From Lentilactobacillus dabitei (GTDB taxonomy: Bacteria; Bacillota; Bacilli; Lactobacillales; Lactobacillaceae): a DNA stretch of 56,135 nt. The notes under the pieces were generated by a model. That model did not search any database. It saw nothing but the letters and a program-made list of their open reading frames with translations, and was not told where the DNA came from. Position 1 is the first letter of the stretch. Every line of letters starts with the position of its first letter. Below are positions 34,692-43,344 of this stretch, one piece after another. A program made the translations under genes and the position numbers. The stretch spans positions 1-56,135 of the forward strand of contig NZ_JAHPPD010000005.1 of assembly GCF_019061365.1 (NCBI RefSeq), given 5' to 3'.

Positions 34692-37103
34692 ATGAAAATC
34701 AATCAGTTTGCATATGTACCCACTAGTCATGACCAAATCATCAAGGAATTGGCCGACGTTCGTTTTTTAACATCCCGGACTTCCAAGATTTCTGATCCCG
34801 TCATGCTGTTCCGCCAATTTTTGCTCAAGTTTTACCTTGAAAAGCAAGGACTTTCCACCCGAGTTCAAAAAGTTGCTAATCTCATGGCTACCAGTGATCT
34901 GAATGCCTACGACTACACTGCCAATGAAGGTACCCTGACAAAAGATGCCTTCTATAATGTTGCCTTGCAGTTACTGGGCTTTGAGGTTGGCTTGGACTTC
35001 AGCCTGAACGATCCCTTTACTACAATGAAAAAATTGAAGCTACCGACTGCCAATGTCAGTGATCAGCTCAGCCGCGACGACGTAATAGATGCCTGGTACA
35101 AATTACTGAACACCCGCACCAAGTATGGTCAGACGTTAATCGACTATCTGGCCGGCCAGGGCTATTATCATCAATTTGCCGATGATGGCTTAAAACGGCC
35201 ACTAATCTTTAATGGCAAATCGCAAGCCGTATTCGATACCAGCAAACTCATTCACGAAGTCGTTTACGTGGAGGCGCCACTCGATACCGACCACGATGGC
35301 AAACGCGACCTGCTAAAAGCCGAAATCATCCGCCCGGCAGAAACTGAAGCTGGTTTGAAAGTGCCAATTGTCTTCACCGAAAGCCCCTACGATCAAGGAA
35401 CCAATGACAAGCAAGCCGACGATTTGACCCACAAAGTTAATCTACCGCTCGAACGCAAGAAACCAAACACCCTTACATACGATGACATCAAAGTGACCTA
35501 TGACAATTCTAATCTCCCAGCACCGCGTGCCGCCAAGGAAACAACGAAAGTGGCCGAAGAAACCTTCGTTAAGACTTGGACCTACTCACTGAATGATTAT
35601 TTCTTGGCACGCGGCTTTGCAGTTGTCTACTCTTCCGGTGTAGGCACCAAAGATTCCGACGGTGTACGAACAACCGGGACTCCCGATGAAACGATCAGTG
35701 CCACTTCAATTATTGAGTGGCTTCATGGTGATCGCCAAGCCTTTACCAACCACCACGATCAAGTTGCTATCACCGCCTGGTGGAGTAACGGCAACGTTGC
35801 AATGACGGGTCGCTCTTATCTTGCTACGCTTGCAACGGCTGCCGCAATGACCGGAGTTAGTGGTCTCAAAACCGCCGTCGTTGAAGCCGGCATTTCCAAC
35901 TATTACGATTATTATCGTGAAAACGGCTTAGTGGTTGCCCCCGGTGGTTTCCAAGGAGAAGATACCGATGTTCTTGGTGAATTTACGTTTAGTCGGGAAC
36001 AAACGGCCGCTGATTATCTTAAGATCAAGGATACTTGGCTGGCTCAGTTAAAAAAGTTAACTAGCGGTCAGGATCGAAAAACCGGCAGCTATAATTCCTT
36101 CTGGGACAACCGAAATTTACTAAAGAACGTCAATGTCAAGGCGGATATGTTGCTGGTTCACGGACTGAATGACTGGAATGTTAAATTATCACACGTTTAT
36201 CATCTCCGGAACCGATTAAAGAAGGAAGCAATCACTCAAAAATTAGTCCTCCATCAGGGGCAACACGAGTATTTAAACAATTTCCGGTCAATTGATTTCA
36301 CCGATATCGTTAACTTATGGCTTACCAACAAATTACTCGATGTCGATAACCAAGCCAACGACATCGTTCCAGACGTGCTGGTGCAGGATAATGCCGAACC
36401 AGAAACCTGGACGCCATATCAAGATTGGGGCGGAGATGCCAAAGTTGAGAAAATTTCATTGGCTGATAAACGTTTCACCGATCTCAATGAGAACACCAGC
36501 TTCACAGACAGACTAGACGATGACCTGTTCAAACACTATATTTCAGACACCAAGAAGTGGCAGCGGGCCCTCTTCACCAAAGAACACTCCAAGATGGACA
36601 AACATTGCATCAAGCTGGTTTCCGAACCTTTGAGCGAAGATCTGATTGTCGATGGTCAAGCCACGATTTCGCTGCGTGGATCAACCAGTGCCAACGTTGG
36701 GCTATTAAGCGTTACCTTGGTAGATTATGGCAAGGCCAAGCGCTTAAAGCCAGTGCCCCAAGTTTTGGCCGCTCAACAAATTCTCACTGGCTACCATTGG
36801 CGCAAGGATGATTTGAAAGAATTTCTGCCAGAAAAAAAGGCCACCGCTTACAAGAAATTTACGGACGCTCATATGAACATGCAAAATCGAACTAATAATT
36901 ATCGATCAGATGAGCTGCTGCCAAAGCAACTTTATACATTTGAGATGGCCTTCCAACCAACCTTCTGGCGCTTGCTGGCCGGCCACCAACTTGGACTGAT
37001 CATTTATGCAACCGACATGAATTACACCATTCGTGGCAATCAAGATATTACTTACACAATTGATTTAGCGGCTTCAAACATTGAGCTACCCTACTTACGG
37101 TAG
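34692..37103 (+). CDS. pepX: X-prolyl dipeptidyl aminopeptidase PepX
   Basis: Cytoplasmic serine peptidase of 803 aa (family S15) that removes X-Pro dipeptides from peptides taken up by Opp. The N-terminal LAB-specific helical domain, the alpha/beta hydrolase core and the C-terminal jelly-roll are all present. The nucleophile is Ser375 in GNVAMTGRSYLAT, and VVEAGISNYYDYYRENG follows as in lactococcal PepX. Family length is about 760-800 aa. The ATG at 34692 is 7 bases after GGAGG; the longer frame runs into the repeat. Confidence 0.96.
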   Translation: MKINQFAYVPTSHDQIIKELADVRFLTSRTSKISDPVMLFRQFLLKFYLEKQGLSTRVQKVANLMATSDLNAYDYTANEGTLTKDAFYNVALQLLGFEVGLDFSLNDPFTTMKKLKLPTANVSDQLSRDDVIDAWYKLLNTRTKYGQTLIDYLAGQGYYHQFADDGLKRPLIFNGKSQAVFDTSKLIHEVVYVEAPLDTDHDGKRDLLKAEIIRPAETEAGLKVPIVFTESPYDQGTNDKQADDLTHKVNLPLERKKPNTLTYDDIKVTYDNSNLPAPRAAKETTKVAEETFVKTWTYSLNDYFLARGFAVVYSSGVGTKDSDGVRTTGTPDETISATSIIEWLHGDRQAFTNHHDQVAITAWWSNGNVAMTGRSYLATLATAAAMTGVSGLKTAVVEAGISNYYDYYRENGLVVAPGGFQGEDTDVLGEFTFSREQTAADYLKIKDTWLAQLKKLTSGQDRKTGSYNSFWDNRNLLKNVNVKADMLLVHGLNDWNVKLSHVYHLRNRLKKEAITQKLVLHQGQHEYLNNFRSIDFTDIVNLWLTNKLLDVDNQANDIVPDVLVQDNAEPETWTPYQDWGGDAKVEKISLADKRFTDLNENTSFTDRLDDDLFKHYISDTKKWQRALFTKEHSKMDKHCIKLVSEPLSEDLIVDGQATISLRGSTSANVGLLSVTLVDYGKAKRLKPVPQVLAAQQILTGYHWRKDDLKEFLPEKKATAYKKFTDAHMNMQNRTNNYRSDELLPKQLYTFEMAFQPTFWRLLAGHQLGLIIYATDMNYTIRGNQDITYTIDLAASNIELPYLR

Positions 37104-37165
37104 TTGAAACGGTTTCTTTCAAGCAGTATTATGATTACAAATACGAATTAAGGATTGGTGATTAC

Positions 37166-38077
37166 ATGCGAACAGGAACAAAGATCATTACCCTGGATAA
37201 CGGTTATCATTTATGGACCAACACGCAAGGCACTGGCGACATTCATTTGCTGGCACTGCATGGTGGCCCTGGCGGTGAACATGAATATTGGGAAGATGCT
37301 GCCAAACAATTGGCTAAGCAAGGCCTTAACGTCCAAGTAACCATGTACGATCAATTGGGTTCATGGTATTCAGACAGCCCTGACTTTAGCGATCCCCAAG
37401 TGCGTAAGGATATTTTGAACTACGATTACTTTTTGGATGAAGTTGACGAAGTTCGTGACAAATTAGGCTTGGATGATTTCTATTTGATTGGTCAATCATG
37501 GGGCGGCTTATTAGTTCAAGAATATGCAGCTAAATATGGCAAACACTTGAAGGGAGCCATTGTTTCCTCAATGGTCGACCGGATCGATGATTACACCGAA
37601 AACTTGGAAAAGGTTCGAGAAACTGCCTTGACCCCTGACCAAGTGGCCTACATGAAGAAGTGCGAAGCCGCCAACGATTATGACAATGACAAGTATCAGT
37701 CATACGTTGATATTTTGAATAAGGGCTACATTGATCGGAAACAACCTTCTAAGTTGTCGCATTTGATTGATGTCACCAACACCGATATCTATGGTGCTTT
37801 CCAAGGTGATAACGAGTTTGTTATCACCGGGAAATTGGCAGAATGGAACTTCACCGACCACTTGAAGGATATCAAGGTCCCAACGCTGGTCACATTTGGT
37901 GAACATGAAACCATGCCAGTGGCAACTGGAAAACGAATGGCAGAAATGATTCCAAATGCTAAGTTCGTATCAACCCCAGAAGGTGGCCACCACCACATGA
38001 TTGACAACCCAGATGTCTATTACGACCATCTGGCAACGTTTATCCGCGAGGTTGAGGCGGGAACGTTTAACAAGTAA
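37166..38077 (+). CDS. pepI: Proline iminopeptidase PepI
   Basis: Alpha/beta hydrolase of 303 aa (family S33) that cleaves N-terminal proline. HGGPGG forms the oxyanion-hole motif near residues 31-36. GQSWGG near residue 110 holds the catalytic Ser, and the His is in EGGHHHM near the end. It follows pepX by 62 bases on the same strand, so the two proline peptidases likely work together on casein- or plant-type peptides. The ribosome site is weak (AGGATTGG). Confidence 0.92.
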   Translation: MRTGTKIITLDNGYHLWTNTQGTGDIHLLALHGGPGGEHEYWEDAAKQLAKQGLNVQVTMYDQLGSWYSDSPDFSDPQVRKDILNYDYFLDEVDEVRDKLGLDDFYLIGQSWGGLLVQEYAAKYGKHLKGAIVSSMVDRIDDYTENLEKVRETALTPDQVAYMKKCEAANDYDNDKYQSYVDILNKGYIDRKQPSKLSHLIDVTNTDIYGAFQGDNEFVITGKLAEWNFTDHLKDIKVPTLVTFGEHETMPVATGKRMAEMIPNAKFVSTPEGGHHHMIDNPDVYYDHLATFIREVEAGTFNK

Positions 38078-38082
38078 GCGTG

Positions 38083-38195
38083 CGGAGAAAAACGCTTTGA
38101 CGCGTCTATATAAAGCCTTTCAACTTCAATCCCGGTTTTGGGGATTTGAGTTGGAAGGTTTTATATAGTTAAGCGTCAGTTTTTTGGAGCACTAC
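38083..38195. repeat. Palindromic element, family B
   Basis: Arms TATATAAA-GCCTTTCAACTTCAATCCC and their complement surround GGTTTT; the outer parts are GCGTGCGGAG-AAAAACGC and GCGTCAGTTTTTTGGAGCAC. The ends resemble the GTGTGC subtype of family A. It starts 5 bases after pepI and may act as its terminator. Confidence 0.7.
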
Positions 38196-38199
38196 TAAT

Positions 38200-38335
38200 C
38201 TATGTAATGGAGAAAGCAGGCGTCAGGGCTGTCGGAGTGCATTTACTCAATATAACGGAGAAATTCCCGAAAGTAGAACTGGTTTTAGTTCAGGAGCTCT
38301 TATGTATCTAACACCGGTTTTTCAGAGCACTACTC
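38200..38335. repeat. Degenerate palindrome piece related to family C
   Basis: GGCGTCAGGGCTGTCGGAGTGCATTT is similar to the right end of the 19627 palindrome, including the following ATATAA-GG. It ends with CAGAGCACTACTCAC. It is a fragment joined to family B. No gene is visible between 38078 and 38475. Confidence 0.5.
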
Positions 38336-38425
38336 ACCATTTACAAATAGAATACCAACCAACATAAAATCTTCTCGTAGTATTTACGTATTTGTATTTA
38401 TATAAAGTAAGTGTCCCCATTTCGC

Positions 38426-38454
38426 TTGCTTTCATACGTATCGATACGTATAAT
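38426..38454 (+). promoter_or_regulatory. hicAB promoter with an 18-bp palindromic operator
   Basis: TTGCTT and TATAAT are 17 bases apart. The perfect palindrome ATACGTATC-GATACGTAT (38434-38451) fills the spacer. This is an ideal place for HicB to repress its own operon. Confidence 0.8.
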
Positions 38455-38475
38455 ACAGATAGTTGGAGGAGAAGA

Positions 38476-38667
38476 ATGAAAGTTACAGTTAAACAGGTTC
38501 TTGAGATGTTGTCTGCTCAAGGATTTGTTGAAGATAGAATAAAAGGCGATCATCATCGTTTTGTTGATCAATATGGACATAAGGTAACAGTCCCGTACTC
38601 ACGCTTGAAGCAAGAAGTCAGCCTTTCCACGTACCACTACATCAAACGTCAGGCAGGTATTAAGTAA
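38476..38667 (+). CDS. hicA: HicA-family mRNA interferase toxin
   Basis: Toxin of 63 aa with the double-stranded RNA-binding-like fold. The catalytic His motif is in the GDHHRF segment (residues about 24-29), followed by VTVPYSR and a basic C-terminal helix (YHYIKRQAGIK). GGAGGAG supports the ATG at 38476. It is followed after 29 bases by hicB, the standard toxin-first order. Confidence 0.9.
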   Translation: MKVTVKQVLEMLSAQGFVEDRIKGDHHRFVDQYGHKVTVPYSRLKQEVSLSTYHYIKRQAGIK

Positions 38668-38696
38668 TTATGAAAATCATTACAGGAGGTTTCTCC

Positions 38697-39086
38697 ATGA
38701 AAAAACGAATTGTTGCTTACCCAGCAGAACTCATCCCTGATAAAGGAACGTATACAGTCATCTTTCCCGATGTCCCCGGCGCAATTTCTCAAGGAAATGG
38801 CATTGCTGAGGCCATTTCAAACGGTAGTGAAGCCTTAGGATTGATATTATACGACGAAAAAGAGTTACCAAAGCCCAGCGATCTCGAATCCATTAAACCA
38901 GATGAACCTGGAACAATTATTAATTGGATTGCGACTGACTTAGATGAAATTAAACGAACCGTTCGTGAACCAACGGTCAAAAAGAACACCACCATCCCTG
39001 GTGACCTCGCTCGAATGGCCGAACAGAAAAACATTAATTTTAGTGCGTTACTTACAGACGCACTGAAAGCAAAACTGAATCAGTGA
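38697..39086 (+). CDS. hicB: HicB-family antitoxin
   Basis: Antitoxin of 129 aa. The N-terminal partial RNase H-like fold is seen in YPAELIPDKGTYTVIFPDVPG..SQGN. The C-terminus has a DNA-binding segment, probably ribbon-helix-helix or arc-like (IPGDLARMAEQKNINFSALLTDALK). It binds HicA and should bind the palindrome in the promoter. The ATG at 38697 is 7 bases after AGGAGG, so the longer frame is rejected. Confidence 0.9.
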   Translation: MKKRIVAYPAELIPDKGTYTVIFPDVPGAISQGNGIAEAISNGSEALGLILYDEKELPKPSDLESIKPDEPGTIINWIATDLDEIKRTVREPTVKKNTTIPGDLARMAEQKNINFSALLTDALKAKLNQ

Positions 39087-39093
39087 TGTAAAG

Positions 39094-39136
39094 AAGGAGC
39101 ACCTGACTTGATGAAGACAGCCAGATGCTCCTTTTG
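39094..39136 (+). terminator. Terminator of hicAB
   Basis: GGAGCACCTG pairs with CAGATGCTCC, followed by TTTTG. Confidence 0.8.
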
Positions 39137-39272
39137 CATTCAAAATACCTGATCATTTCTCACTCATTAAGTATTTTTGATAAATACTTCTGGATCCCTT
39201 ACCCTAGCCATCTCAATATCGATATGTTCGAGAAATTGTAGCGATTTTTGTTGGCTTAAATCGAACCTTTAG

Positions 39273-39309
39273 TAAAACAAAAGCGAAGCCCCTCGACTCC
39301 TCTTTTCGC
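39273..39309 (-). terminator. Terminator of the YjeM-like gene
   Basis: GCGAA and TTCGC close a 17-base loop on the minus strand and are followed by TTTTGTTTT. Confidence 0.62.
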
Positions 39310-39329
39310 ACTTTTTGAATTTATCAAAC

Positions 39330-40862
39330 TCACTTCGTCAACCCTTCTGGCACATCCGGGTTCTGCGACAACAGTTGACTTCTTCGCTCGTACAATCTGA
39401 ACAAGACATAACCGACCATTCCGAAGAAGAACGGTCCGATCAATTCAAGCGTCAAATCCCAATACTGCCCTTCAGAAATTGCGGAAATGGCCGTTGAGAA
39501 CACACCGATCATCAACAGGAGATCCACCACAACGGTCACCGTCATGTAGACCCATTTGCGTTTGTAAATCACAAACGGTTTTTCCAATGACAGATTGGCC
39601 TTGAAGAATGGAAATGCGGTAACCAAGAATAGATATGGTAACGTCGATGATAAGTTATCCATCAGCGTCAAAACATTATAGAAATCAACGGCGGATTTGC
39701 CACCAAATGAGGTCATCGCGATCAAGGCACTGACCACGCCGGCCTGCATCCACATTGCGTTAGCAGGCATCCCGTATGCATTTAACTTTGGTAATGCCTT
39801 TGGCCACAACTGCTTTGGCGTTCCTAAAATGAATGACTTAATCGGCATATAAACGATCACGAAGAATGATCCCAGATAACTGATCAGCATGGTGAACGAT
39901 CCAAACCGGGAGAACCAGAAACTCAGGGTTTGCGATCCAGCGGTACCAAGCGAGAACTGCTGACCTAAACTATAGCCCAAGTTGCTCATTAAAACATAAG
40001 TCGTATTTCCTAAATTAACTCCTGAGCCATCGAACACTTTTGACCAATTGGCGGAAGCGCCCCACAGAAAGATAAATAGTGCATAAATCATGGTGATTAA
40101 AAACGCACCCAATGCCATGGCCAATGGGAAGTTCCGTTTGGCATTTTTCATCTTATCGGACACACCGCCCATGGCTTCAATCCCGGCGTAGGCATAAATT
40201 GCAAATACCAGGAACGACACGATTGAGCTCAATGATTGGTAACTTGATCTTGGTGACTTTAACAAACTAGTTGGCAAGTTCATCGGTTCTGCGAGTTGAA
40301 ACCCGTTCATGCTCAACAATATCAGACTGGCGATACAGAAGAAGATTGTCAAGACAACGGCGGCAATTCCACCAACGGCTGCTAATTTAGCGACTTTGGT
40401 GAGCCCCTTAGTGGCGACAAAGGTCACGATGCAGAAAAACGCGATGCTCAAGATGCCGATTGTTTCGGTGGAATCCAGCCCGCCGAAGCGCCACTGGCCA
40501 GTTTGATCTGAGCCACTAATCGTGGTAGACAGCATGATCCAAATTTTAGAAACGGTCGACACAATCAAGATGATCCATGAGGCAATCCAAACGAAGCCAC
40601 CAACAAACGCCCATTTAGTCCCCAGCGAATTGGATAACCAGGAGAACACGCCACCGGCTTCGTTCCGCAAAGATGCCCCGTATTCTGAAAACATCAGTGA
40701 TGAGGGCACGAAGAACAACAATGCAGCCAAGACATACCAGATAATGCCGGCGTAACCCATTGTGTAATAAGCGATCGACGTATTATCAAAGGCAAAGGTT
40801 GAGGTAAAGATCATCAACATGACGCTCATCAAAGTTAATTTATTTGTTGCAATTTTCTTCAT
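39330..40862 (-). CDS. yjeM: APC-family transporter, YjeM-like (glutamate/GABA antiporter family)
   Basis: Membrane amino acid transporter of 510 aa, about 12-14 helices. It matches the YjeM group: N-terminal LTLMSVMLMIFTSTFAF, YYTMGYAGIIWYVLAALLFFVPSSLMFSEYG, and RNEAGGVFSWL, which replaces the TGG motif of common APC permeases. The substrate is unknown in this group. The ATG at 40862 is 8 bases after AGGAG. It lies downstream of hisD, separated by three family A elements, so histidine-related transport is possible but unproven. Confidence 0.85.
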   Translation of the reverse strand: MKKIATNKLTLMSVMLMIFTSTFAFDNTSIAYYTMGYAGIIWYVLAALLFFVPSSLMFSEYGASLRNEAGGVFSWLSNSLGTKWAFVGGFVWIASWIILIVSTVSKIWIMLSTTISGSDQTGQWRFGGLDSTETIGILSIAFFCIVTFVATKGLTKVAKLAAVGGIAAVVLTIFFCIASLILLSMNGFQLAEPMNLPTSLLKSPRSSYQSLSSIVSFLVFAIYAYAGIEAMGGVSDKMKNAKRNFPLAMALGAFLITMIYALFIFLWGASANWSKVFDGSGVNLGNTTYVLMSNLGYSLGQQFSLGTAGSQTLSFWFSRFGSFTMLISYLGSFFVIVYMPIKSFILGTPKQLWPKALPKLNAYGMPANAMWMQAGVVSALIAMTSFGGKSAVDFYNVLTLMDNLSSTLPYLFLVTAFPFFKANLSLEKPFVIYKRKWVYMTVTVVVDLLLMIGVFSTAISAISEGQYWDLTLELIGPFFFGMVGYVLFRLYERRSQLLSQNPDVPEGLTK

Positions 40863-40920
40863 AAGCAATGCTCCTTGTTTCGGTTATCATTTGTTGTGTG
40901 GAATGGATTGTTTTTGTGAT

Positions 40921-41043
40921 TAGGACGGCTCCGTAAAGCAGAAGTCTGCATGTAAGCACCACCGAGAAAAATTCCAGAATTGGGAATTCCTCTCACTAGA
41001 GGCTTACACTCCGACTTCTAACCGCTTTAGTTCGCTCACTTTC
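40921..41043 (-). repeat. Family A palindromic element, copy 9
   Basis: Full copy with AGGACGGCTCCGTAAAGCAGAAG against CTTCTAACCGCTTTAG. The inner stem has lost some pairs. Its TCCTA end faces the yjeM start, opposite to most copies. Confidence 0.85.
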
Positions 41044-41044
41044 T

Positions 41045-41087
41045 TAAGACAGCTCCTCCAGGCAACAACCTGGATCCGCTCACTTTT
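41045..41087 (-). repeat. Family A minimal element (43 bases)
   Basis: Only the outer stem is left (CCTCCAGG/CCTGGATCC with an ACAA-type loop) between AAGACAGCT and GCTCACTTTT. This is the simplest deletion form and lies between copies 9 and 10. Confidence 0.8.
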
Positions 41088-41089
41088 CT

Positions 41090-41210
41090 TAGGACAGCTC
41101 CTCAAAGCAGAAAGCTACATGTAAGGACCTCGGAGAAAAATTTCAAAACCGGAAATTTCTCTCCGAGGACACTTACACTCCGCTTTCTAACCGCTTTGAT
41201 CCGCTCACTT
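41090..41210 (-). repeat. Family A palindromic element, copy 10
   Basis: Full copy; inner stem CCTCGGAGAAAAATTTC with GAAATTTCTCTCCGAGG is nearly perfect. Its AGTGAGCGGA end provides the TGA stop of hisD. Confidence 0.9.
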
Positions 41211-42488
41211 TTCTTCAAAACGACTTTCAATCGCTCTAGCGTGGGCTTCCAAGCCCTCAACCCTTGCCAGCGTTGTAATAGCATCCTTTTCCTTTGCCAA
41301 GGCTTCTCTTGTATAGGAAACAAACTGTGTCCGTTTCACGAAATCTTGGACACCCAATGGTGAGAAGAATCGTGCCGTACCACCCGTTGGCAAAATGTGG
41401 TTAGGACCGGCAAGATAGTCACCAAGTGGTTCTGAAGCTGAGAAGCCTAGGAAGACTGATCCGGCGTTCTTAATTTGATTTAGATATTCGATGGCATCTG
41501 GGAGTTGAACTTCCAAATGTTCTGGCGCAACAGCGTTCATCAGGGTGAAGGCATCATCAATATCATCAACGACTGCGATAAAGCCTTCATTATCCATGGC
41601 AGCCTGGGCAATTTCTTGGCGAGGCAATAACGCAACTTGGCGCGCCAATTCTTTGTTGACGGCGTCGGCTAACTGCCGATCATCCGTAATCAACATTGGC
41701 CGAGCCAACTTATCATGTTCAGCTTGTGACAGCAGGTCTGCCGCTACTTGGCTGGGTACTGACTGGGAACTGGCAATCACGCCAATTTCAGATGGACCAG
41801 CGATCATATCGATATCGACTTGACCGAAGACCTTCTTTTTCGCAGTTGCCACAAAGACATTGCCAGGACCGGTAATTTTATCAACCCGGGGAACTGTTTC
41901 GGTACCATAGGCCAATGCAGCAATCGCTTGAGCGCCACCAACCGTATAAATTTCATCAACGCCGGCAATCTTGGCAGCGGCTAAAACGGCTTTGCTCAAA
42001 CCATCCTTTTGAGGTGGCGTCACCATCACAATCCGGCCAACTCCAGCAATTTTGGCGGGAATCACGTTCATCAGAATGGATGAAGGATAAGCAGCCGTCC
42101 CACCGGGAACGTACAAGCCAACGGCAGCCAGCGGTTGAATCTTTTCCCCACGAATGACGCCTTTCTTCTTGGCGTCAATAAAGCTTTCTTCAACCTCCAT
42201 TTGTTGGAATGAAGTGATGTTAGCCTTAGCCAGCTTCAACGCATCAATCACCTTTTGATCAGTTTGGGCATAGGCATCATCAATTTCTTGTTGACTGACG
42301 CGCAGGTTTTTGAGGTCAATACCGTCAAATTTCTTCTCGTAATCCTTCAGCGCTTGATCACCATTTTCAATGACGTTGGCAATAATATCGTCAACTGCTT
42401 TTTCAACCTCAGCTCGGTTGGCTACCTTGTTAGTTCGAATCGCTACCTGTTTCAATAAGTTGTCTAATGAATCTTCAATAATTTGCAT
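41205..42488 (-). CDS. hisD: Histidinol dehydrogenase
   Basis: Catalyses the last two oxidation steps of histidine synthesis (histidinol to histidine, NAD+-dependent). The 427-aa length matches the family (about 430). Conserved segments include KKGVIRGEKIQPLAAVGLYVPGGTAAYPSS, GPGNVFVATAKKKVFGQVDIDMIAGPSEI, SQAEHD and GPNHILPTGGTARF. No other his gene is nearby. It is preceded by a T-box leader and ends at a TGA formed by a family A element. The ATG at 42488 was preferred over the GTG at 42497 because of its distance from GGAG. Confidence 0.93.
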   Translation of the reverse strand: MQIIEDSLDNLLKQVAIRTNKVANRAEVEKAVDDIIANVIENGDQALKDYEKKFDGIDLKNLRVSQQEIDDAYAQTDQKVIDALKLAKANITSFQQMEVEESFIDAKKKGVIRGEKIQPLAAVGLYVPGGTAAYPSSILMNVIPAKIAGVGRIVMVTPPQKDGLSKAVLAAAKIAGVDEIYTVGGAQAIAALAYGTETVPRVDKITGPGNVFVATAKKKVFGQVDIDMIAGPSEIGVIASSQSVPSQVAADLLSQAEHDKLARPMLITDDRQLADAVNKELARQVALLPRQEIAQAAMDNEGFIAVVDDIDDAFTLMNAVAPEHLEVQLPDAIEYLNQIKNAGSVFLGFSASEPLGDYLAGPNHILPTGGTARFFSPLGVQDFVKRTQFVSYTREALAKEKDAITTLARVEGLEAHARAIESRFEEK

Positions 42489-42539
42489 GTGTGCCACTCT
42501 CCATTTCTGTAAATATGCTGGTTATAATTAGAATTTAAT

Positions 42540-42655
42540 TAGGACAGCTCCTTGCAACTGATGTTAACATCTAAGGAACTTCAGACTAAAACCCAAGCCC
42601 GGGCTTTCAGCCTAAAGCACCTTAGATACCGCATCACCCGTTGCAATCCGCTCAC
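42540..42655 (-). repeat. Family A palindromic element, copy 11
   Basis: Diverged full copy with outer stem CTTGCAACTGATG/CATCACCCGTTGCAA and inner GCTTTAGG-like stem. It lies between the T-box terminator and hisD, so it is in the hisD leader. Confidence 0.82.
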
Positions 42656-42656
42656 T

Positions 42657-42895
42657 CAATAAAAAAATCCCCAGACATTACGTATAGTAATATCTGAGGA
42701 CGATCTGTCGCGGTTCCACCTCATCTTTGTCGCCACCTCACGATGAAACGACCTTACGCTGCTCATAACTAGTCGTCCATTAAAATGGAGAACAGTCACA
42801 GTAGCCGTGGTAACGCTGACTAGCGGAGTAACCTACTTAATTCAATCACTCAGTTCATAGATGTGTTTTCATCATTCACCACAACCCCTTCTCAT
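42657..42895 (-). promoter_or_regulatory. T-box riboswitch leader of hisD
   Basis: On the minus strand the T-box core GAGGTGGAACCGCG (around 42708-42722) is followed by a terminator stem (CCTCAGATATTAC against GTAATGTCTGGGG, then seven T residues). About 170 bases of stem I-III sequence precede it, including an AAGTAGG segment. Such leaders sense uncharged tRNA and allow transcription when the amino acid is scarce. Histidine is expected from hisD, but I could not place the specifier codon with certainty. Confidence 0.85.
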
Positions 42896-42900
42896 CAAAT

Positions 42901-43019
42901 AGTGAGCGGAGCAAAGCGGTTAGAAGCTGGCGCCTAAGTTGTCTTGACCGGAAATCCTGGTTTTGGATTTTTGGTCGAGACGGCTTAGGTGCAAGCTTCT
43001 GCTTTGCACAGCTGTCCTA
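42901..43019 (+). repeat. Family A palindromic element, copy 12
   Basis: Full copy directly upstream of the T-box leader. Outer stem GCAAAGC/GCTTTGC; inner stem GTCTTGACC/GGTCGAGAC. Confidence 0.9.
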
Positions 43020-43023
43020 ACAT

Positions 43024-43143
43024 AGTGAGCGGAGCCAGGCGGTTAGAAACCGGAAGATAAGTCTCCTCAAGCGGAAATTCCCGGACTTGGAATTTTTGAT
43101 TGAGGTGCTTATGTGTAGGTTTCTGCCTGGCACAGCTGTCCTA
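43024..43143 (+). repeat. Family A palindromic element, copy 13
   Basis: Tandem neighbour of copy 12 in the same orientation. The outer stem has switched on both arms to GCCAGGC/GCCTGGC. The inner stem is CTCAAGC with a diverged partner. Confidence 0.9.
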
Positions 43144-43230
43144 ACAGGGCTCTCTTTATGTGAAATGAACAATTACTTTTCTAATCATAACTTCATATTT
43201 ATTATTATTTTTTAATTTGTTGATGCTGCA

Positions 43231-43258
43231 AGGATACCACCTCGAAATAATATGTCAA
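43231..43258 (-). promoter_or_regulatory. Promoter upstream of the T-box/hisD region
   Basis: On the minus strand TTGACA and TATCCT are 16 bases apart. If this is the hisD promoter, copies 13 and 12 lie in the transcribed leader ahead of the T-box. I see no nearer good promoter. Confidence 0.55.
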
Positions 43259-43293
43259 GCCACTTTTTGAGGCTTGAATCATCATTTGCACGT

Positions 43294-43328
43294 AAAAAAG
43301 CCCAGCATCCCAAGAATGCCAAGCTTTG
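43294..43328 (-). terminator. Terminator of the ABC-F gene
   Basis: AGCTTGGCAT pairs with ATGCTGGGCT on the minus strand, followed by TTTTTT. Confidence 0.85.
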
Positions 43329-43344
43329 AAATCAAAATTTACTT

